A model generated the notes under the pieces. It worked only from the letters and a program-made list of their open reading frames with translations. It was not told the origin of the DNA and searched no databases. From Akkermansia muciniphila (GTDB lineage Bacteria; Verrucomicrobiota; Verrucomicrobiia; Limisphaerales; BJHT01), in the NCBI GenBank assembly GCA_945861535.1, contig CAMAUZ010000004.1:1-64000 (forward strand): a DNA stretch of 64,000 nt, written 5' to 3'. Position 1 is the first letter of the stretch; each line of letters begins with the position of its first letter. A program made the position numbers and the translations under genes. This document shows, piece after piece, positions 25,477 to 35,283 of the stretch.

Positions 25477-27186
25477 ATGCGCATTGTATACTCCTATAAG
25501 GGCAGTCAACGCAATCTGGTGTTCCCACCGGGCACGATCCTGTTGGGGCGCCCAGCCGAGGAGGGCGATCCCGACCTGGACCTCAGCCCCGACCGCGATA
25601 CCTCGCGGCGACACGCCACGGTGCGCGAGGACGGGGGCCGCATCTGGGTCGTCGATCTGGGCAGCCAGAGCGGAACGTTCGTCAACGGCCGCCGGATTTC
25701 GGCCGCGACGGTGGTTGGCCCCGAGGATGTGATTTCCATCGGGTCCACGATTTTGCAGGTGGCCGCCGGAATGCCCGAGGGCGGCGTGGCGGGCACGCCC
25801 GCCGCCGAGGTCACGGTGGCCGAGGAAATCCCCGCGTCCGCCGCCGTCACGGCGACGACGATGGCGAGCACGGCGGAGGCGGACGCGGGCGCGCGCGCTG
25901 CGGTGGCGGATTTCGTGGCGCCACCGCCGACCGCGGAGGAAGTCGCCGAGGCGGGACTCTACGAGGACGGGGATGAGGAGGTGCTGGAGGAAGAGTTGGC
26001 CGGGGCGCTTTATCCCGACGAAGCGGAAGCCCGCGTACGACTGCTCGCCGACGTGCTGGCGCTCAACCCGCGGCGGCACGGCTTGTACCCTTTTGTCAGC
26101 AATTTGCTGGGCAAGCTGATGAGCGTCCTCACCGATGCCGAACGTGGGGCCGTGCTCCTGCTGGACCCGGCGACCCAACGGCTGACCGTGTACGCCTACG
26201 TGGCTCCGGGCGATCCCGCCATCAGCCAGACGCTGGTCCGCAAGGCGGTGCGGGCCAGGAAACCGTTCCTGTGGCGGCGGATTTCCGACCGCATGCCCAG
26301 CGACACGATGCAGCAGCTCAAAATCAAGGCGGGCATTTACGCCCCGATCATCTGGCAGGAACGCGTGCTGGGCGTGCTCTGTCTCGACAGTTCGACCCGG
26401 GACCTGGCCTTCACCGATGCGGATTTGAAGCTCGTCCGTTCGGTGACGAATGCCGCGGCCGCCACGATGATCGCGTTCGAGTACCAGCAGCAACTCGCCC
26501 AGCAAACGTCCGGCTGGCAGCGGCTGGTGCATATGTTTTCGCCGCCCATGGCCGCGAGCCTGATCGCCCGGGCACAAGCGGGCGGATTGGTTCCCCAGAT
26601 TGAAAAATCCGAGGTGACATTGCTGTGGATCGCTTTTTCCGGTCTGGCCCTGCCGCCGAGCGCGCAGCAGGGCGGTGCGGTGCTCGAATGGTGGCACGAT
26701 CATTTTGATCTCGTGATCGACTTGGCGCAGGCGTGTCACGGGACGATCGAACGCAGCGGCGAGGATTATCTGCTGGCGGTGTTCGGCAGCCCGGAGGCTG
26801 ATCCGGGGCAGCATCTCAACGCAGTGAACGCCGCGCTGGCGGTGCTGGCGGGCTTGAACCAATTGCGGGAGGCGCGCCGCGCTTTGGGCGATGCGCCGTG
26901 GGAGGTACGCCTCGCGGTCCATACAGCGGAGGCGTGGAACGGACTGTTCGGAACCACCGAGCGACTGAGTTTCCACGTGCTCGGCGAGAGTGTCGGCCAC
27001 GTCGCGGCGCTGGCCGGCGGGACGGCGGCGGGCGAGGTGGTGGGCAGCCGCGAGTTGCAACCGCACATCGCGGCGCTGGTGCAAACCGAGCCGGTGAGCG
27101 TGACGCTCAAGCCCGGAGCGGTCGTGGAGGCGTTTCGCATCAAGGGAATCTTGGCTCCGGCGGCCGCGGGGACGGCGGCGGGGTAA
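25477..27186 (+). CDS. FHA-GAF protein with a degenerate adenylate cyclase-like domain
   Basis: 569 aa, ATG preceded by AAGG. The FHA domain spans about residues 1-95 (ILLGRP, DTSRRHATV, DLGSQSGTFVNGRRI are the phosphothreonine-binding blocks). An acidic, Ala-rich linker follows to about 185. A GAF domain spans about 190-345 (AERGAVLLLDP, APIIWQERVLGVLCLDS). The last 200 residues resemble a class III nucleotide cyclase, but the first metal-binding Asp is Ala (LLWIAFSGL), and the Asn and Arg of the transition-state block are lost (VLGESVGHVAAL). Cyclase activity is unlikely. It is probably a phospho-dependent partner of the divergent kinase. Confidence 0.82.
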   Translation: MRIVYSYKGSQRNLVFPPGTILLGRPAEEGDPDLDLSPDRDTSRRHATVREDGGRIWVVDLGSQSGTFVNGRRISAATVVGPEDVISIGSTILQVAAGMPEGGVAGTPAAEVTVAEEIPASAAVTATTMASTAEADAGARAAVADFVAPPPTAEEVAEAGLYEDGDEEVLEEELAGALYPDEAEARVRLLADVLALNPRRHGLYPFVSNLLGKLMSVLTDAERGAVLLLDPATQRLTVYAYVAPGDPAISQTLVRKAVRARKPFLWRRISDRMPSDTMQQLKIKAGIYAPIIWQERVLGVLCLDSSTRDLAFTDADLKLVRSVTNAAAATMIAFEYQQQLAQQTSGWQRLVHMFSPPMAASLIARAQAGGLVPQIEKSEVTLLWIAFSGLALPPSAQQGGAVLEWWHDHFDLVIDLAQACHGTIERSGEDYLLAVFGSPEADPGQHLNAVNAALAVLAGLNQLREARRALGDAPWEVRLAVHTAEAWNGLFGTTERLSFHVLGESVGHVAALAGGTAAGEVVGSRELQPHIAALVQTEPVSVTLKPGAVVEAFRIKGILAPAAAGTAAG

Positions 27187-27241
27187 TACCCACGCAACAC
27201 TGCGGTTTTTCTCTCCTGCGATTGGAGAACAAACCCTTCGA

Positions 27242-28261
27242 TCACTGCCCGGGGCGGGCTGAAGCGGCGACGGCGCGGGCGAGTTTCTCCCGCAAAAATG
27301 CCGCGCACTTGGGCACCTGCGCCTCGCTGAGACCGTGGAGGAAGAGCGGTCCGCGGAAGCCGTGGGTGTGCAGCAGGGAGATATAGCGGTCGTAGTCGAG
27401 CTTGCCTTCGCCGGCGGCCTTGTGGCCCGCATCGCCGTCGCGATCGAGGTCCTTGGCGTGCGCCATCACGATGTCTTTGCCGATCAGCGCGAAGGCCTGA
27501 TCGAGAATCTCGGCCATCCGGGGCAGCTCGCCTTTGTGAAATAAATTGGCGGCATCCATCGTGACCTTCAGGTGCGGGGAAGCGATCTCGTCCAGGAGGC
27601 GGCGGGCTTTGAGAGCTGAATCGACCACGTTGTTGACCTCGGGTTCGAAGGCCACGACGACGCCCGCCTGCCGGGCGATGTCCGTCGCAGCGCGCATGGT
27701 GGCGACCATGTCTTTCCACGCGTCGGGCAGGTCGTTGTCGGGATGCCGACGCCACATGCTCGTGCGGTCGCGCGTGCCGCTGCACAGATGGATTCGCGGC
27801 ACGCCCAGCTCCTGACACAACCCGGCCAGCACGCCGAGCCGCCGCAGGCCGGCCTCGCGCTGCGCTGCGTCCGGGTGGCACATGTTGAAGGTGCCTTGCA
27901 GCGACGCGACCGTGATTCCGCGCGCCGCCGTTTCGCGACGGATGCGGACGGCGAAGTCCGGTGGGATTTTATCCGGCATCATCGGCCCGGCGACGCAATC
28001 CAAGGCCAATTGAATGTGGACCAATCCGGCAGCCTTCGCCGCGTCCAGCCGGGCTTCGAGCGGCGGGCGGACAAATGTGGAAAGCAGGATGCCGATCTGC
28101 ATGAGCGCGGGCGGCGTGGTGACGGACGCCGTAGTCGCGGTTGGGGCGGCGGCGGCCAGCGCATTTGGTCCGCAAGCGCTGGCGAAAGTCAGGGTGCTCG
28201 CGAGGCGCAGGAACTGGCGTCGGGTTGTGAGCCGCTCGGTTTCGGAAATGGGCTGAGCCAT
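27242..28261 (-). CDS. Exported sugar phosphate isomerase/epimerase-like TIM barrel protein
   Basis: 339 aa. A twin-arginine-type signal (TTRRQFLRLASTLTFASAC) is followed by a possible lipobox ending in Cys, then GPNALAAAA. The barrel carries Glu in VVVAFEPEVNN, Asp in VTMDAANLFH and His in VMAHAKDL as candidate metal ligands. The fourth ligand, normally Glu, aligns with His in PLFLHG, so catalysis may differ from its relatives. The ATG at 28261 is chosen because the signal follows; upstream residues are basic and atypical. It lies after groEL on the same strand, but a terminator separates them. Confidence 0.82.
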   Translation of the reverse strand: MAQPISETERLTTRRQFLRLASTLTFASACGPNALAAAAPTATTASVTTPPALMQIGILLSTFVRPPLEARLDAAKAAGLVHIQLALDCVAGPMMPDKIPPDFAVRIRRETAARGITVASLQGTFNMCHPDAAQREAGLRRLGVLAGLCQELGVPRIHLCSGTRDRTSMWRRHPDNDLPDAWKDMVATMRAATDIARQAGVVVAFEPEVNNVVDSALKARRLLDEIASPHLKVTMDAANLFHKGELPRMAEILDQAFALIGKDIVMAHAKDLDRDGDAGHKAAGEGKLDYDRYISLLHTHGFRGPLFLHGLSEAQVPKCAAFLREKLARAVAASARPGQ

Positions 28262-28466
28262 AGAATTCGTTGGGTGGAAACTGATTTTCCAAATGTTTTG
28301 CGGCTTCGGGCGAGCCGCTTTTGCATCGGGATCGTGGGCGGCACCCTTCGGCTTCCGAAACGTTGTCGCAATGTTTTTCACGGCACCGACGATCCGCGCA
28401 CACTCCACGCGCCATGCTGAAGAACGGAGGAGGTTACGGCCGCGCGGCAACGCGGCCCTACCGAAT

Positions 28467-28498
28467 AAAAAAACGGGGCCGACTCGCGTCGGCCCCGT
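28467..28498 (-). terminator. Rho-independent terminator of the groES-groEL unit
   Basis: ACGGGGCCGAC and GTCGGCCCCGT pair perfectly over 11 bases around a TCGC loop. On the minus strand the stem is followed by a run of seven T. It lies 28 bases after the groEL stop codon. Confidence 0.9.
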
Positions 28499-28525
28499 TC
28501 GTGATTAATCGAGTGACTGGCTGGC

Positions 28526-30163
28526 TCAGTAGCCGCCGCCGCCCATGCCGTGTTCGCCACCGCCGCCAGGAGCGGGTTTATCCTTCTCCGGGATTTCGGT
28601 GATGAGGCACTCGGTGGTCAGCAAGAGACCAGCGATGGAGGACGCGTTTTGGAGCGCGGTGCGGGTGACCTTCTTGGGGTCCACGACGCCGGCCTTGACG
28701 AGGTCTTCATAGTTGCCGGTGGCGGCGTTGAAGCCTTCGTTGCCTTTGCGCTTCTTGACTTCCTGAACGACCACGGAGCCTTCATAGCCGCCGTTGTTGG
28801 CCAGTTCGCGGATGGGGGATTCGACGGCGCGACGGATGATGTCCACGCCGATCTGCTCGTCGGCATTGTCGCCTTTGACGGCTTCAATGGCGTTGAGGCA
28901 GCGGATGAGCGCGACGCCACCGCCCGGGACGATGCCTTCTTCGACGGCCGCACGGGTGGCGTGCAGGGCGTCTTCGACGCGGGCTTTCTTTTCCTTCATC
29001 TCGGTCTCGGTGGCCGCACCGACGTTGATGACGGCGACGCCGCCGGCCAGCTTGGCGAGGCGTTCCTGGAGTTTTTCCTTGTCGTAGTCGGAGGTGGTTT
29101 CCTCGATCTGGCGGCGGATCTGACCGACGCGGCCCTGGATCTCGGAGGACTTGCCGTAACCTTCCACGATGGTGGTGTTTTCCTTGTCCACGACGACGCT
29201 CTTGGCGCGGCCGAGGTCGGAGAGCTGGAGGCTCTCGAGCTTGATGCCGAGGTCTTCGGTGATGCACTTGCCACCGGTGAGGATGGCGATGTCTTCCATC
29301 ATGGCTTTGCGGCGGTCACCGAAGCCCGGCGCCTTGACGGCGCAGACGTTGATGGTGCCACGGAGCTTGTTGACAACGAGGGTCGCGAGGGCTTCGCCTT
29401 CGACTTCTTCGCTGATGATGAGGAGCGGTTTGCCGGTCTTGGCGGTCTGTTCCAGGATCGGGAGCATGTCCTTGAGCGAGGAGATTTTCTTCTCGTAAAT
29501 CAGGACGTACGCTTCCTCGAACTTGCATTCCATCGTGTCCGCGTTGGTCACGAAGTAGGGGGAGAGATAGCCCTTGTCGAACTGCATGCCTTCCACGACT
29601 TCGAGGGTCGTGTCGATGGACTTGGCTTCCTCGACCGTGATGGTGCCGTCCTTGCCGACCTTGTCCATCGCGTCGGCGATGATCTCGCCGATGGTGTTGT
29701 CCCAGTTGGCGGAAACGGTGGCGACCTGCTTGATCTCTTCCTTGTCCTTGACCTTCTTGGCGATCTTGTCGAGGTGGCCGACGGCGGCGTCGACGGCCTT
29801 TTGGATGCCGCGTTGGATGCCGATGGGGTTCGCACCGGAGGTGACGAACTTCAGGCCTTCGCGATAGATCGCTTCGGCGAGGACGGTGGCGGTGGTGGTG
29901 CCATCGCCGGCGGTGTCGCTGGTCTTGCTGGCGACTTCGCGCACCATCTGGGCGCCCATGTTTTCGTACGGGTCTTCGAGTTCGATTTCCTTGGCGACCG
30001 TGACACCGTCTTTGGTCACGGTCGGGGAACCGAATTTCTTGTCGAGGACGACGTTGCGGCCTTTCGGTCCGAGGGTGGCCGCGACGGCGCGGGCCAGTTT
30101 GCTGACACCCTTGAGGAGGGCCTGACGAGCTGCTTCGTCAAAGAGGAGTTGTTTGGCTGCCAT
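28526..30163 (-). CDS. groL: 60 kDa chaperonin GroEL
   Basis: 545 aa, normal length. It forms the double heptameric ring that folds proteins together with GroES. Conserved blocks are [35 protein letters not shown] with the catalytic aspartate, and [20 protein letters not shown]. The C-terminus ends in the Gly/Met-rich tail ([12 protein letters not shown]). It follows groES after 45 bases in one transcript. No CIRCE operator (TTAGCACTC and its mirror) is seen upstream. Confidence 0.97.
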   Translation of the reverse strand: MAAKQLLFDEAARQALLKGVSKLARAVAATLGPKGRNVVLDKKFGSPTVTKDGVTVAKEIELEDPYENMGAQMVREVASKTSDTAGDGTTTATVLAEAIYREGLKFVTSGANPIGIQRGIQKAVDAAVGHLDKIAKKVKDKEEIKQVATVSANWDNTIGEIIADAMDKVGKDGTITVEEAKSIDTTLEVVEGMQFDKGYLSPYFVTNADTMECKFEEAYVLIYEKKISSLKDMLPILEQTAKTGKPLLIISEEVEGEALATLVVNKLRGTINVCAVKAPGFGDRRKAMMEDIAILTGGKCITEDLGIKLESLQLSDLGRAKSVVVDKENTTIVEGYGKSSEIQGRVGQIRRQIEETTSDYDKEKLQERLAKLAGGVAVINVGAATETEMKEKKARVEDALHATRAAVEEGIVPGGGVALIRCLNAIEAVKGDNADEQIGVDIIRRAVESPIRELANNGGYEGSVVVQEVKKRKGNEGFNAATGNYEDLVKAGVVDPKKVTRTALQNASSIAGLLLTTECLITEIPEKDKPAPGGGGEHGMGGGGY

Positions 30164-30208
30164 AAGTTGCTTCTTTAAGAGTTAAGGTTTGGTTGGTTGA
30201 GGTGGGAA

Positions 30209-30502
30209 TTATTCGATCACGGCGAGGATGTCGTCGGTGTTGAGGATTTTGTATTCCTTGCCGTCGAGCTTGATTTCGGTGCCGCCGTATTTGCTGATGA
30301 GGACGCGGTCGCCGACCTTGAGTTCGAAGGCGATTTTCTTGCCGTTCTCGTCAGTCTTGCCGGTGCCGAGCGCGCGCACGAGACCTTCGGTCGGTTTCTC
30401 TTTTGCGGAGTCAGGGATGATAATGCCACCCTTTTTGACTTCTTTTTCTTCCTGCGGCTCAACGAGCACGCGGTCGCCGAGCGGTTTTACGTTCAGTGCC
30501 AT
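30209..30502 (-). CDS. groS: 10 kDa chaperonin GroES
   Basis: 97 aa, the usual length. It caps the GroEL ring. [20 protein letters not shown] is the N-terminal barrel strand, [17 protein letters not shown] contains the mobile loop that contacts GroEL, and [18 protein letters not shown] the C-terminal barrel. Located 79 bases after dnaK on the same strand, so dnaK-groES-groEL may be transcribed together. Confidence 0.97.
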   Translation of the reverse strand: MALNVKPLGDRVLVEPQEEKEVKKGGIIIPDSAKEKPTEGLVRALGTGKTDENGKKIAFELKVGDRVLISKYGGTEIKLDGKEYKILNTDDILAVIE

Positions 30503-30550
30503 AGTGTTGTTTTGTTGGTTTCTGTTGGTTTGGTTTTGGTTGATTCAACC

Positions 30551-30570
30551 CCCGCCGCACCCACGGCGGG
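30551..30570 (-). promoter_or_regulatory. Small hairpin between dnaK and groES
   Basis: CCCGCCG and CGGCGGG pair perfectly around a six-base loop just after the dnaK stop codon. No T run follows on the minus strand; a second palindrome (GGTTGAATCAACC) follows instead. It could be an attenuator or mRNA-processing site that adjusts dnaK against groES levels. Confidence 0.4.
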
Positions 30571-30581
30571 TAAGTTAAAAA

Positions 30582-32504
30582 TTATTTTTTGTCGTCCACG
30601 ACCTCGGCATCGATGATCGGGCCGTCGCCCTTGTTGCCGGGGCTCTTGCCCGAGTCGGGTTTCGCGTCGGCTCCGGCGTCGGGCTTGCCGGCGCGGGCTT
30701 TCTCGGCCCCGGCCTTGTACATCTCGGCGGAGGCTTCGATGAGCTTTTCGCTGGCGGTCTTGATGGCGGCGGTGTCGGAGCCTTTGAGCGCTTCCTTCAG
30801 GGCGGCGGCGGCTTTCTCGACGCCTTCCTTGAGGTCGGCGGGAATCGTGGCCGCGTTGTCGCGGAGCATCTTCTCGGTGCGATAAAGCGTGCTGTCGGCC
30901 TCGTTGCGCAGGTCGATTTCCTCGCGTTTGAGGCGGTCCTCTTCGGCGTGAAGCTCGGCGTCTTTGCGCATCTTTTCGACATCGTCTTTGTTGAGGCCGC
31001 TGCTGGCGGTGATGGTGATTTTCTGTTCCTTGCCGGTGCCTAGGTCCTTGGCGCTGACGTGGAGAATGCCGTTGGCATCAATGTCGAAGGTGACTTCAAC
31101 TTGGGGCACGCCGCGCGGGGCCGGGGGAATGTCGGTGAGGTTGAATTTCCCGATGGTCTTGTTGTCGCGCGAGAACTGGCGTTCGCCCTGGAGGACGTGG
31201 ATTTCAACGCCGGGCTGGTTGTCCGAGGCGGTCGAGAAGATTTCCGATTTGCGGGTCGGGATGGTCGTGTTGCGCTCAATGAGTTTGGTGAACACGCCGC
31301 CGAGGGTCTCGATGCCGAGCGACAGCGGGGTGACGTCGAGGAGCAGCACGTCTTTGACTTCGCCCTTGAGCACGCCGCCCTGGATGGCCGCGCCGATGGC
31401 GACGACTTCATCGGGATTGACGCCCTGATGCGGGGGCTTGCTGACGAGCGCGTGGGCGGTCTCGACGACGCGAGGCATGCGGGTCATGCCGCCGACGAGG
31501 ACGAGTTCGTCGATCTTGTCGGCCGTGATGCCGGCGTCTTTGAGGCAGTTCTTGGTCGGCGCGATCGTGCGTTCAAAGAGCTGGTCGCAGAGTTGCTCCA
31601 TTTTCGCACGGGTCAGCTTGGTGCTGATGTGCTTGGGGCCGCTGGCGTCGGCGGTGATGAACGGGAGATTGAGATCGTACTGTTGCGAACTCGACAGCGC
31701 GATCTTGGCCTTCTCGGCTTCTTCCTTGATGCGCTGGAGGGCGTCGGGCTGCTTGCGCAGGTCCATGCCGTTCTCGCGTTTGAACTCATCGAGAATCCAG
31801 TCCATGAGCTGGTTGTCCCAGTCATCGCCGCCGAGGTGCGTGTCGCCGTTGGTGGCTTTGACTTCGAAGACGCCGTCGCCGATTTCCAGCACCGAGATGT
31901 CGAAGGTGCCGCCGCCCAAGTCATACACCGCGATCTTCTCGTCCTTCTTTTTGTCGAGACCGTAGGCGAGCGAGGCGGCGGTGGGTTCGTTGATGATGCG
32001 GAGGACTTCCAGGCCCGCGATCTTACCGGCGTCCTTGGTGGCCTGGCGCTGGGAATCGTTGAAGTAAGCGGGCACCGTCACCACGGCCTGCGTGATTTTT
32101 TCGCCGGTGCGGGTTTCCGCGTCGGACTTGAGTTTGGCGAGGATCATCGCGGAAATCTCGGGCGGGCTGAACTGCTTGGGCTTGCCGTCGATCTCGATCT
32201 CGACGCAGGCGTCGCCGTTGCTGGCGCGCACGACTTTGTAAGGCACGCGTTTTACCTCTTCCTGAACCTCGTCAAACTTGCGGCCCATGAAGCGCTTGAT
32301 CGAATAGACCGTGTTGCGCGGGTTCGTGACGGCTTGGCGTTTCGCCGCGTCGCCGACGATGCGCTCGCCGGTTTTGGTGAAGGCGACCACGGACGGCGTG
32401 GTGCGTTTGCCCTCGGAATTCTCCAAGACCATCGGTTCGCCGCCCTCCATGACCGCCATGCAGGAATTCGTCGTCCCCAAATCAATGCCCAAGACTTTTG
32501 CCAT
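30582..32504 (-). CDS. dnaK: Chaperone protein DnaK (Hsp70)
   Basis: 640 aa, normal length. ATP-dependent folding chaperone working with DnaJ and GrpE, neither of which is in the window. The start [17 protein letters not shown] is the ATPase phosphate-1 loop, [17 protein letters not shown] the phosphate-2 loop, and [11 protein letters not shown] the adenosine region. The substrate domain begins at [14 protein letters not shown], and the acidic or Gly-rich tail ends DAEVVDDKK. The ATG at 32504 is the family start. Confidence 0.97.
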   Translation of the reverse strand: MAKVLGIDLGTTNSCMAVMEGGEPMVLENSEGKRTTPSVVAFTKTGERIVGDAAKRQAVTNPRNTVYSIKRFMGRKFDEVQEEVKRVPYKVVRASNGDACVEIEIDGKPKQFSPPEISAMILAKLKSDAETRTGEKITQAVVTVPAYFNDSQRQATKDAGKIAGLEVLRIINEPTAASLAYGLDKKKDEKIAVYDLGGGTFDISVLEIGDGVFEVKATNGDTHLGGDDWDNQLMDWILDEFKRENGMDLRKQPDALQRIKEEAEKAKIALSSSQQYDLNLPFITADASGPKHISTKLTRAKMEQLCDQLFERTIAPTKNCLKDAGITADKIDELVLVGGMTRMPRVVETAHALVSKPPHQGVNPDEVVAIGAAIQGGVLKGEVKDVLLLDVTPLSLGIETLGGVFTKLIERNTTIPTRKSEIFSTASDNQPGVEIHVLQGERQFSRDNKTIGKFNLTDIPPAPRGVPQVEVTFDIDANGILHVSAKDLGTGKEQKITITASSGLNKDDVEKMRKDAELHAEEDRLKREEIDLRNEADSTLYRTEKMLRDNAATIPADLKEGVEKAAAALKEALKGSDTAAIKTASEKLIEASAEMYKAGAEKARAGKPDAGADAKPDSGKSPGNKGDGPIIDAEVVDDKK

Positions 32505-32553
32505 AAGGTTGGTGTGTGTATTTCTAAAAGCTAAATGCCCTTTAGCACGCGTG

Positions 32554-32573
32554 GTGCCATGAGGGCATGGCAC
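32554..32573. promoter_or_regulatory. Perfect inverted repeat upstream of dnaK
   Basis: GTGCCATG and CATGGCAC with a four-base loop lie 50 bases before the dnaK ATG. It does not match the CIRCE operator. It could be a repressor operator or a 5'-UTR hairpin. Confidence 0.4.
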
Positions 32574-33055
32574 TGTTTAACGCATTGTTGGTAAGCGATT
32601 TGCGTCGAATTCGTGAATCGTGAGACGAGCTGGAGGCGGTGTGCCTAAGCGACACAATGGCGCACAACTCGCCAACTGTGTCAGGTCTCGATGTCACAGC
32701 GAAACTGTCCACCGGCCTGACCCGGCAGGCGCGAAAACCACCGGCCGAATCAGGGTTTCCAACCAACTAGCCCAACTCGAACTCTTAATCCCTGGACCGA
32801 AGTCCGTAGCCGGATGGGGAGCGCACCCGCCCTCAGGAGCGGTTTTCCGCGCCCCCGGCGGAAAGCCCGCGTGACACGAAACCGTGCGGAGTCTTTGTGA
32901 CCTCAGTCCGCGGCACATGCCTGGATGCGAGGGAGCAGCCAACGACACGCGAGGGCGCGTCTGCTCCCCGGCCTGGCAAGCGCCCGATTCCCTCCCGAGG
33001 GTCGCATCCACAGGCTGCCCCGCGCGCGGGCGTAAAAACCGGCGTCGAGTCCGCG
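32574..33055. other. Stretch without a recognisable gene upstream of dnaK
   Basis: Frames here are open only because of base composition, and their products are Arg/Pro-rich with no family resemblance. The 5' part should contain the dnaK promoter reading leftwards, but no clear -35/-10 pair was found. The 3' part runs into the Hsp70-like remnant and may be its eroded upstream coding sequence. Confidence 0.4.
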
Positions 33056-33442
33056 ATGCCGGCGGTGCCGGGTTTCGCGCCGCCGGTGAAGGCGCTGTGC
33101 GTCGCGCCGTTCGGCATGGAGGAAGGCACGCAAGCGGACATTCCGCCGCAGGAGTTCGGACTCGTGGTCGGCGAGGCGACGCGCTTCCGGTTTTTCGCGT
33201 CCTCCGTCCGCCGCGAGGACCAGCCCAGCGACAGGGTGGAGGACGTCGCGGGCAACGATCAGTTGGAGGAACTCGCGCCGAATGAAGCGGCGCTCACGGT
33301 CGACGCGCGGGGTGTCGGGCAGCTCGTGCCGGTGAATCTGCCGGCGGCGGTGACAGAAGTCGGCACGCTGGAATTGCGCTGTGTGGAGAAGGGTGGGGCC
33401 GGGTGGTGGAAGCTGGAGCTGAATGTGAGGATGAAGGAGTAA
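33056..33442 (+). pseudogene. C-terminal remnant of a large Hsp70-like (DUF3731-type) protein
   Basis: 128 codons. CVAPFGMEEGTQADIPPQEF, GLVVGEATRFRFF, SSVRREDQ, LEELAPNEAAL and TEVGTLELRCVEKG...WKLELNVR resemble, from memory of the family, the extreme C-terminus of DnaK-like proteins of about 900 residues found in many Gram-negative bacteria. The ATPase domain is absent: upstream DNA gives no such sequence on either strand. It stands head to head with dnaK. It could still be expressed as a small protein, since the frame is open, but truncation is more likely. Confidence 0.6.
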
Positions 33443-33605
33443 AAGGAGTCGCTGCCGGCAATTGGTTTGCGCGAACGCGTAGAGGGATTGAGCCGTAATG
33501 CTGTGCCAATGCCTGGTGGGGTTGGCCGCGCGCGGAAGAGTGACTCCGTAGGAAAAGAGGGGCCGGGGCCACGGTGAGTCCGTCAGAGAAGATTTCCTGC
33601 CACCT

Positions 33606-34523
33606 TCACTTGGCACCGCTCTTTAGTTTGGCCGCGGTCTGCGCACGCAATTCCTGCGTCCGCTTTTGCGCGGCTGCGACTTGTTGCGGGGACATCTTTT
33701 TCTCCAAATCATCGCGGAGCTTTGCAGCATTTCCATCTGTTCGGGCCGCTAGATTGAGCCATGCATATGCTTCGGCGTAGTCCCTCGGTACGGATTGGCC
33801 GGTGAAGTAAAAGGCACCCAATGTAAATTGCGCTGTGGCGATGTCCTGTTCGGCGGCTTTGCGCAGCCATTTTACCGCTTCTGTGTAGTCTTTCTCGATG
33901 CCTTCGCCATTGAAATATAAGAAACCTAAGTTGTTCTGAGCGGTGGCATTGTTTTGTTCAGCCGCTTTCCGATACCATTTCACCGCTTCCTTGTAGTCCT
34001 GCTTCACGCCTTTGGCTTTGTGGTAGCCGTAGCCCAGGGCGAGTTGAGCCGAAACGTCGTTCTGTTCGGCGGCTTTGCGAAACCATCTCACCGCTTCTGC
34101 TTCATTTTTCTCCACCCCTTGGCCGTAGGCATAGCAAAAGGCCAAATTGCTTTGAGCTTTGGCGTAGTTCTGATCGGCGGCTTTGCGGTACCATTTAACG
34201 GCTTCCGTGTGATTTGTCTCCACTCCTTGGCCTTTGGCATAGTAGAGGCCGAGACTATACTGCGCCGAGGCGTGGTTCCGTTCAGCGGCTTTGCGATACC
34301 ACTTCGCCGCTTCCGCGTCGTCGTTTTCCACCCCTTGGCCAGATGCGTAGCTCAAACCCACGTTAAATTGAGCTTGAGCATCGCCCTTCTCCGCCTTGGC
34401 CTTGAAATCTAGGAATCGCTTACGGAGACCGTCACTCGGCTGCCCGGATGCTCCGGACGCAGCCAAGGTGACAGTGCAGAGCAGCGCGGCGACCAGGCAG
34501 AATATGGAAACCGGGGATTTCAT
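33606..34523 (-). CDS. Exported Sel1-like repeat protein
   Basis: 305 aa. A signal peptide (SIFCLVAALLCTVTLAAS) is followed by six Sel1-like repeats of 36 residues, for example AQFNVGLSYASGQGVEND and AQYSLGLYYAKGQGVETN, each closing with an A(V/A)KW(Y/L)RKAA-type helix. The last repeat is degenerate (AYAWLNLAA) and leads into a charged helical tail. Such solenoids act as protein-binding scaffolds, often in the periplasm. Base composition is less GC-rich than in the neighbours, which suggests acquisition or repeat-driven drift. Confidence 0.85.
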   Translation of the reverse strand: MKSPVSIFCLVAALLCTVTLAASGASGQPSDGLRKRFLDFKAKAEKGDAQAQFNVGLSYASGQGVENDDAEAAKWYRKAAERNHASAQYSLGLYYAKGQGVETNHTEAVKWYRKAADQNYAKAQSNLAFCYAYGQGVEKNEAEAVRWFRKAAEQNDVSAQLALGYGYHKAKGVKQDYKEAVKWYRKAAEQNNATAQNNLGFLYFNGEGIEKDYTEAVKWLRKAAEQDIATAQFTLGAFYFTGQSVPRDYAEAYAWLNLAARTDGNAAKLRDDLEKKMSPQQVAAAQKRTQELRAQTAAKLKSGAK

Positions 34524-34683
34524 GGGAGGAAGGGGTTTCTTGAGGATATGGGCCGGTTAGGACTGCAGCAGGGATTACCGTAAAAAAGGGCACCCGCAAA
34601 ACAATTACGCCACCGAAAAAGCCACTGAACGCAGTTTGGCTTCTGGCACATGGTTTGATTCTCACTTCCAAGCCCGGAGCACT

Positions 34684-35283
34684 TCAGTGCTGGGTCTGCG
34701 GCGGTGGTGAAGCAAGTCCCGGCAACGGAGGGATGCCCGCGAGCGCGGCTTGCAGGCGGTCGGTGGTGTGGTGGCGGGCGCACCAGCGTTCGATGTAGGG
34801 CATGTCGAGGGTCTCGGGGCCTTGGACTGCGAGGACGTCACGGGCGTCGTCCAGATCCTTGCTGCGGCCCCAGCGGAGCTTTTGGACGATGACATCCTCG
34901 GGCGTGGGCAGCCACGTTGAACGCCCGAGCATCGGAACAAACACTTGCTGGCGGCGGCGGAATTCTTCCTGCACGAACGGTTCGTCGAACAGCTCGAACA
35001 ACTCGACCTTGAACGGGGGAGATGACCGGCTCTGGCCGACATGACGGCGTCCCCAGGTGAGCGTGTCGAAGACGACCTGCGGACCGAATTGCACCAGGGG
35101 TTCCAGCGCCTGAATGACCGCGGCCACGCCACCGGCCACATTGACGGCCAGCAAGAGGTCCACATCCTTGGTGGAGCGGGGCACGCCATACGCCCCGGCA
35201 GCGATGGCACCCACGACCATGAAGTCCACTCCGGCGACTTCGGTCGCCTCGACGACCTTGATGGCGAGGGACTCCAGGTTCAT
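34684..35283 (-). CDS. Nucleotidyltransferase-fold protein
   Basis: 199 aa. FMVVGAIAAGAYGVPRSTKD then VDLLL is the minimal nucleotidyltransferase core: a Gly-rich turn followed by Asp40-x-Asp42 as metal ligands. LPTPEDVIVQKLRWGRSKDL then DDARDVLAVQ is the helical block typical of AbiEii/DUF6036-like members. The ATG overlaps the stop of the upstream small gene by four bases (ATGA), so the two are translationally coupled. It may be a toxin or a tRNA- or metabolite-modifying enzyme; the sequence does not decide. Confidence 0.72.
   Translation of the reverse strand: MNLESLAIKVVEATEVAGVDFMVVGAIAAGAYGVPRSTKDVDLLLAVNVAGGVAAVIQALEPLVQFGPQVVFDTLTWGRRHVGQSRSSPPFKVELFELFDEPFVQEEFRRRQQVFVPMLGRSTWLPTPEDVIVQKLRWGRSKDLDDARDVLAVQGPETLDMPYIERWCARHHTTDRLQAALAGIPPLPGLASPPPQTQH

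Noticed and set aside
28550-30178. Open frame of over 540 codons on the plus strand across groEL
   Set aside because: It mirrors the groEL codon structure; its product is acidic, Gly/Val-rich and without family resemblance. Long antisense frames are expected at this GC content.
32505-32600. CIRCE operator before dnaK
   Set aside because: Only a TTAGCAC-like half matches; the mirrored GAGTGCTAA at the right spacing is absent.
32897-33055. N-terminal extension of the Hsp70-like remnant
   Set aside because: The frame is open but the residues are Arg/Pro-rich with no resemblance to Hsp70 proteins, so the feature is limited to the recognisable part.
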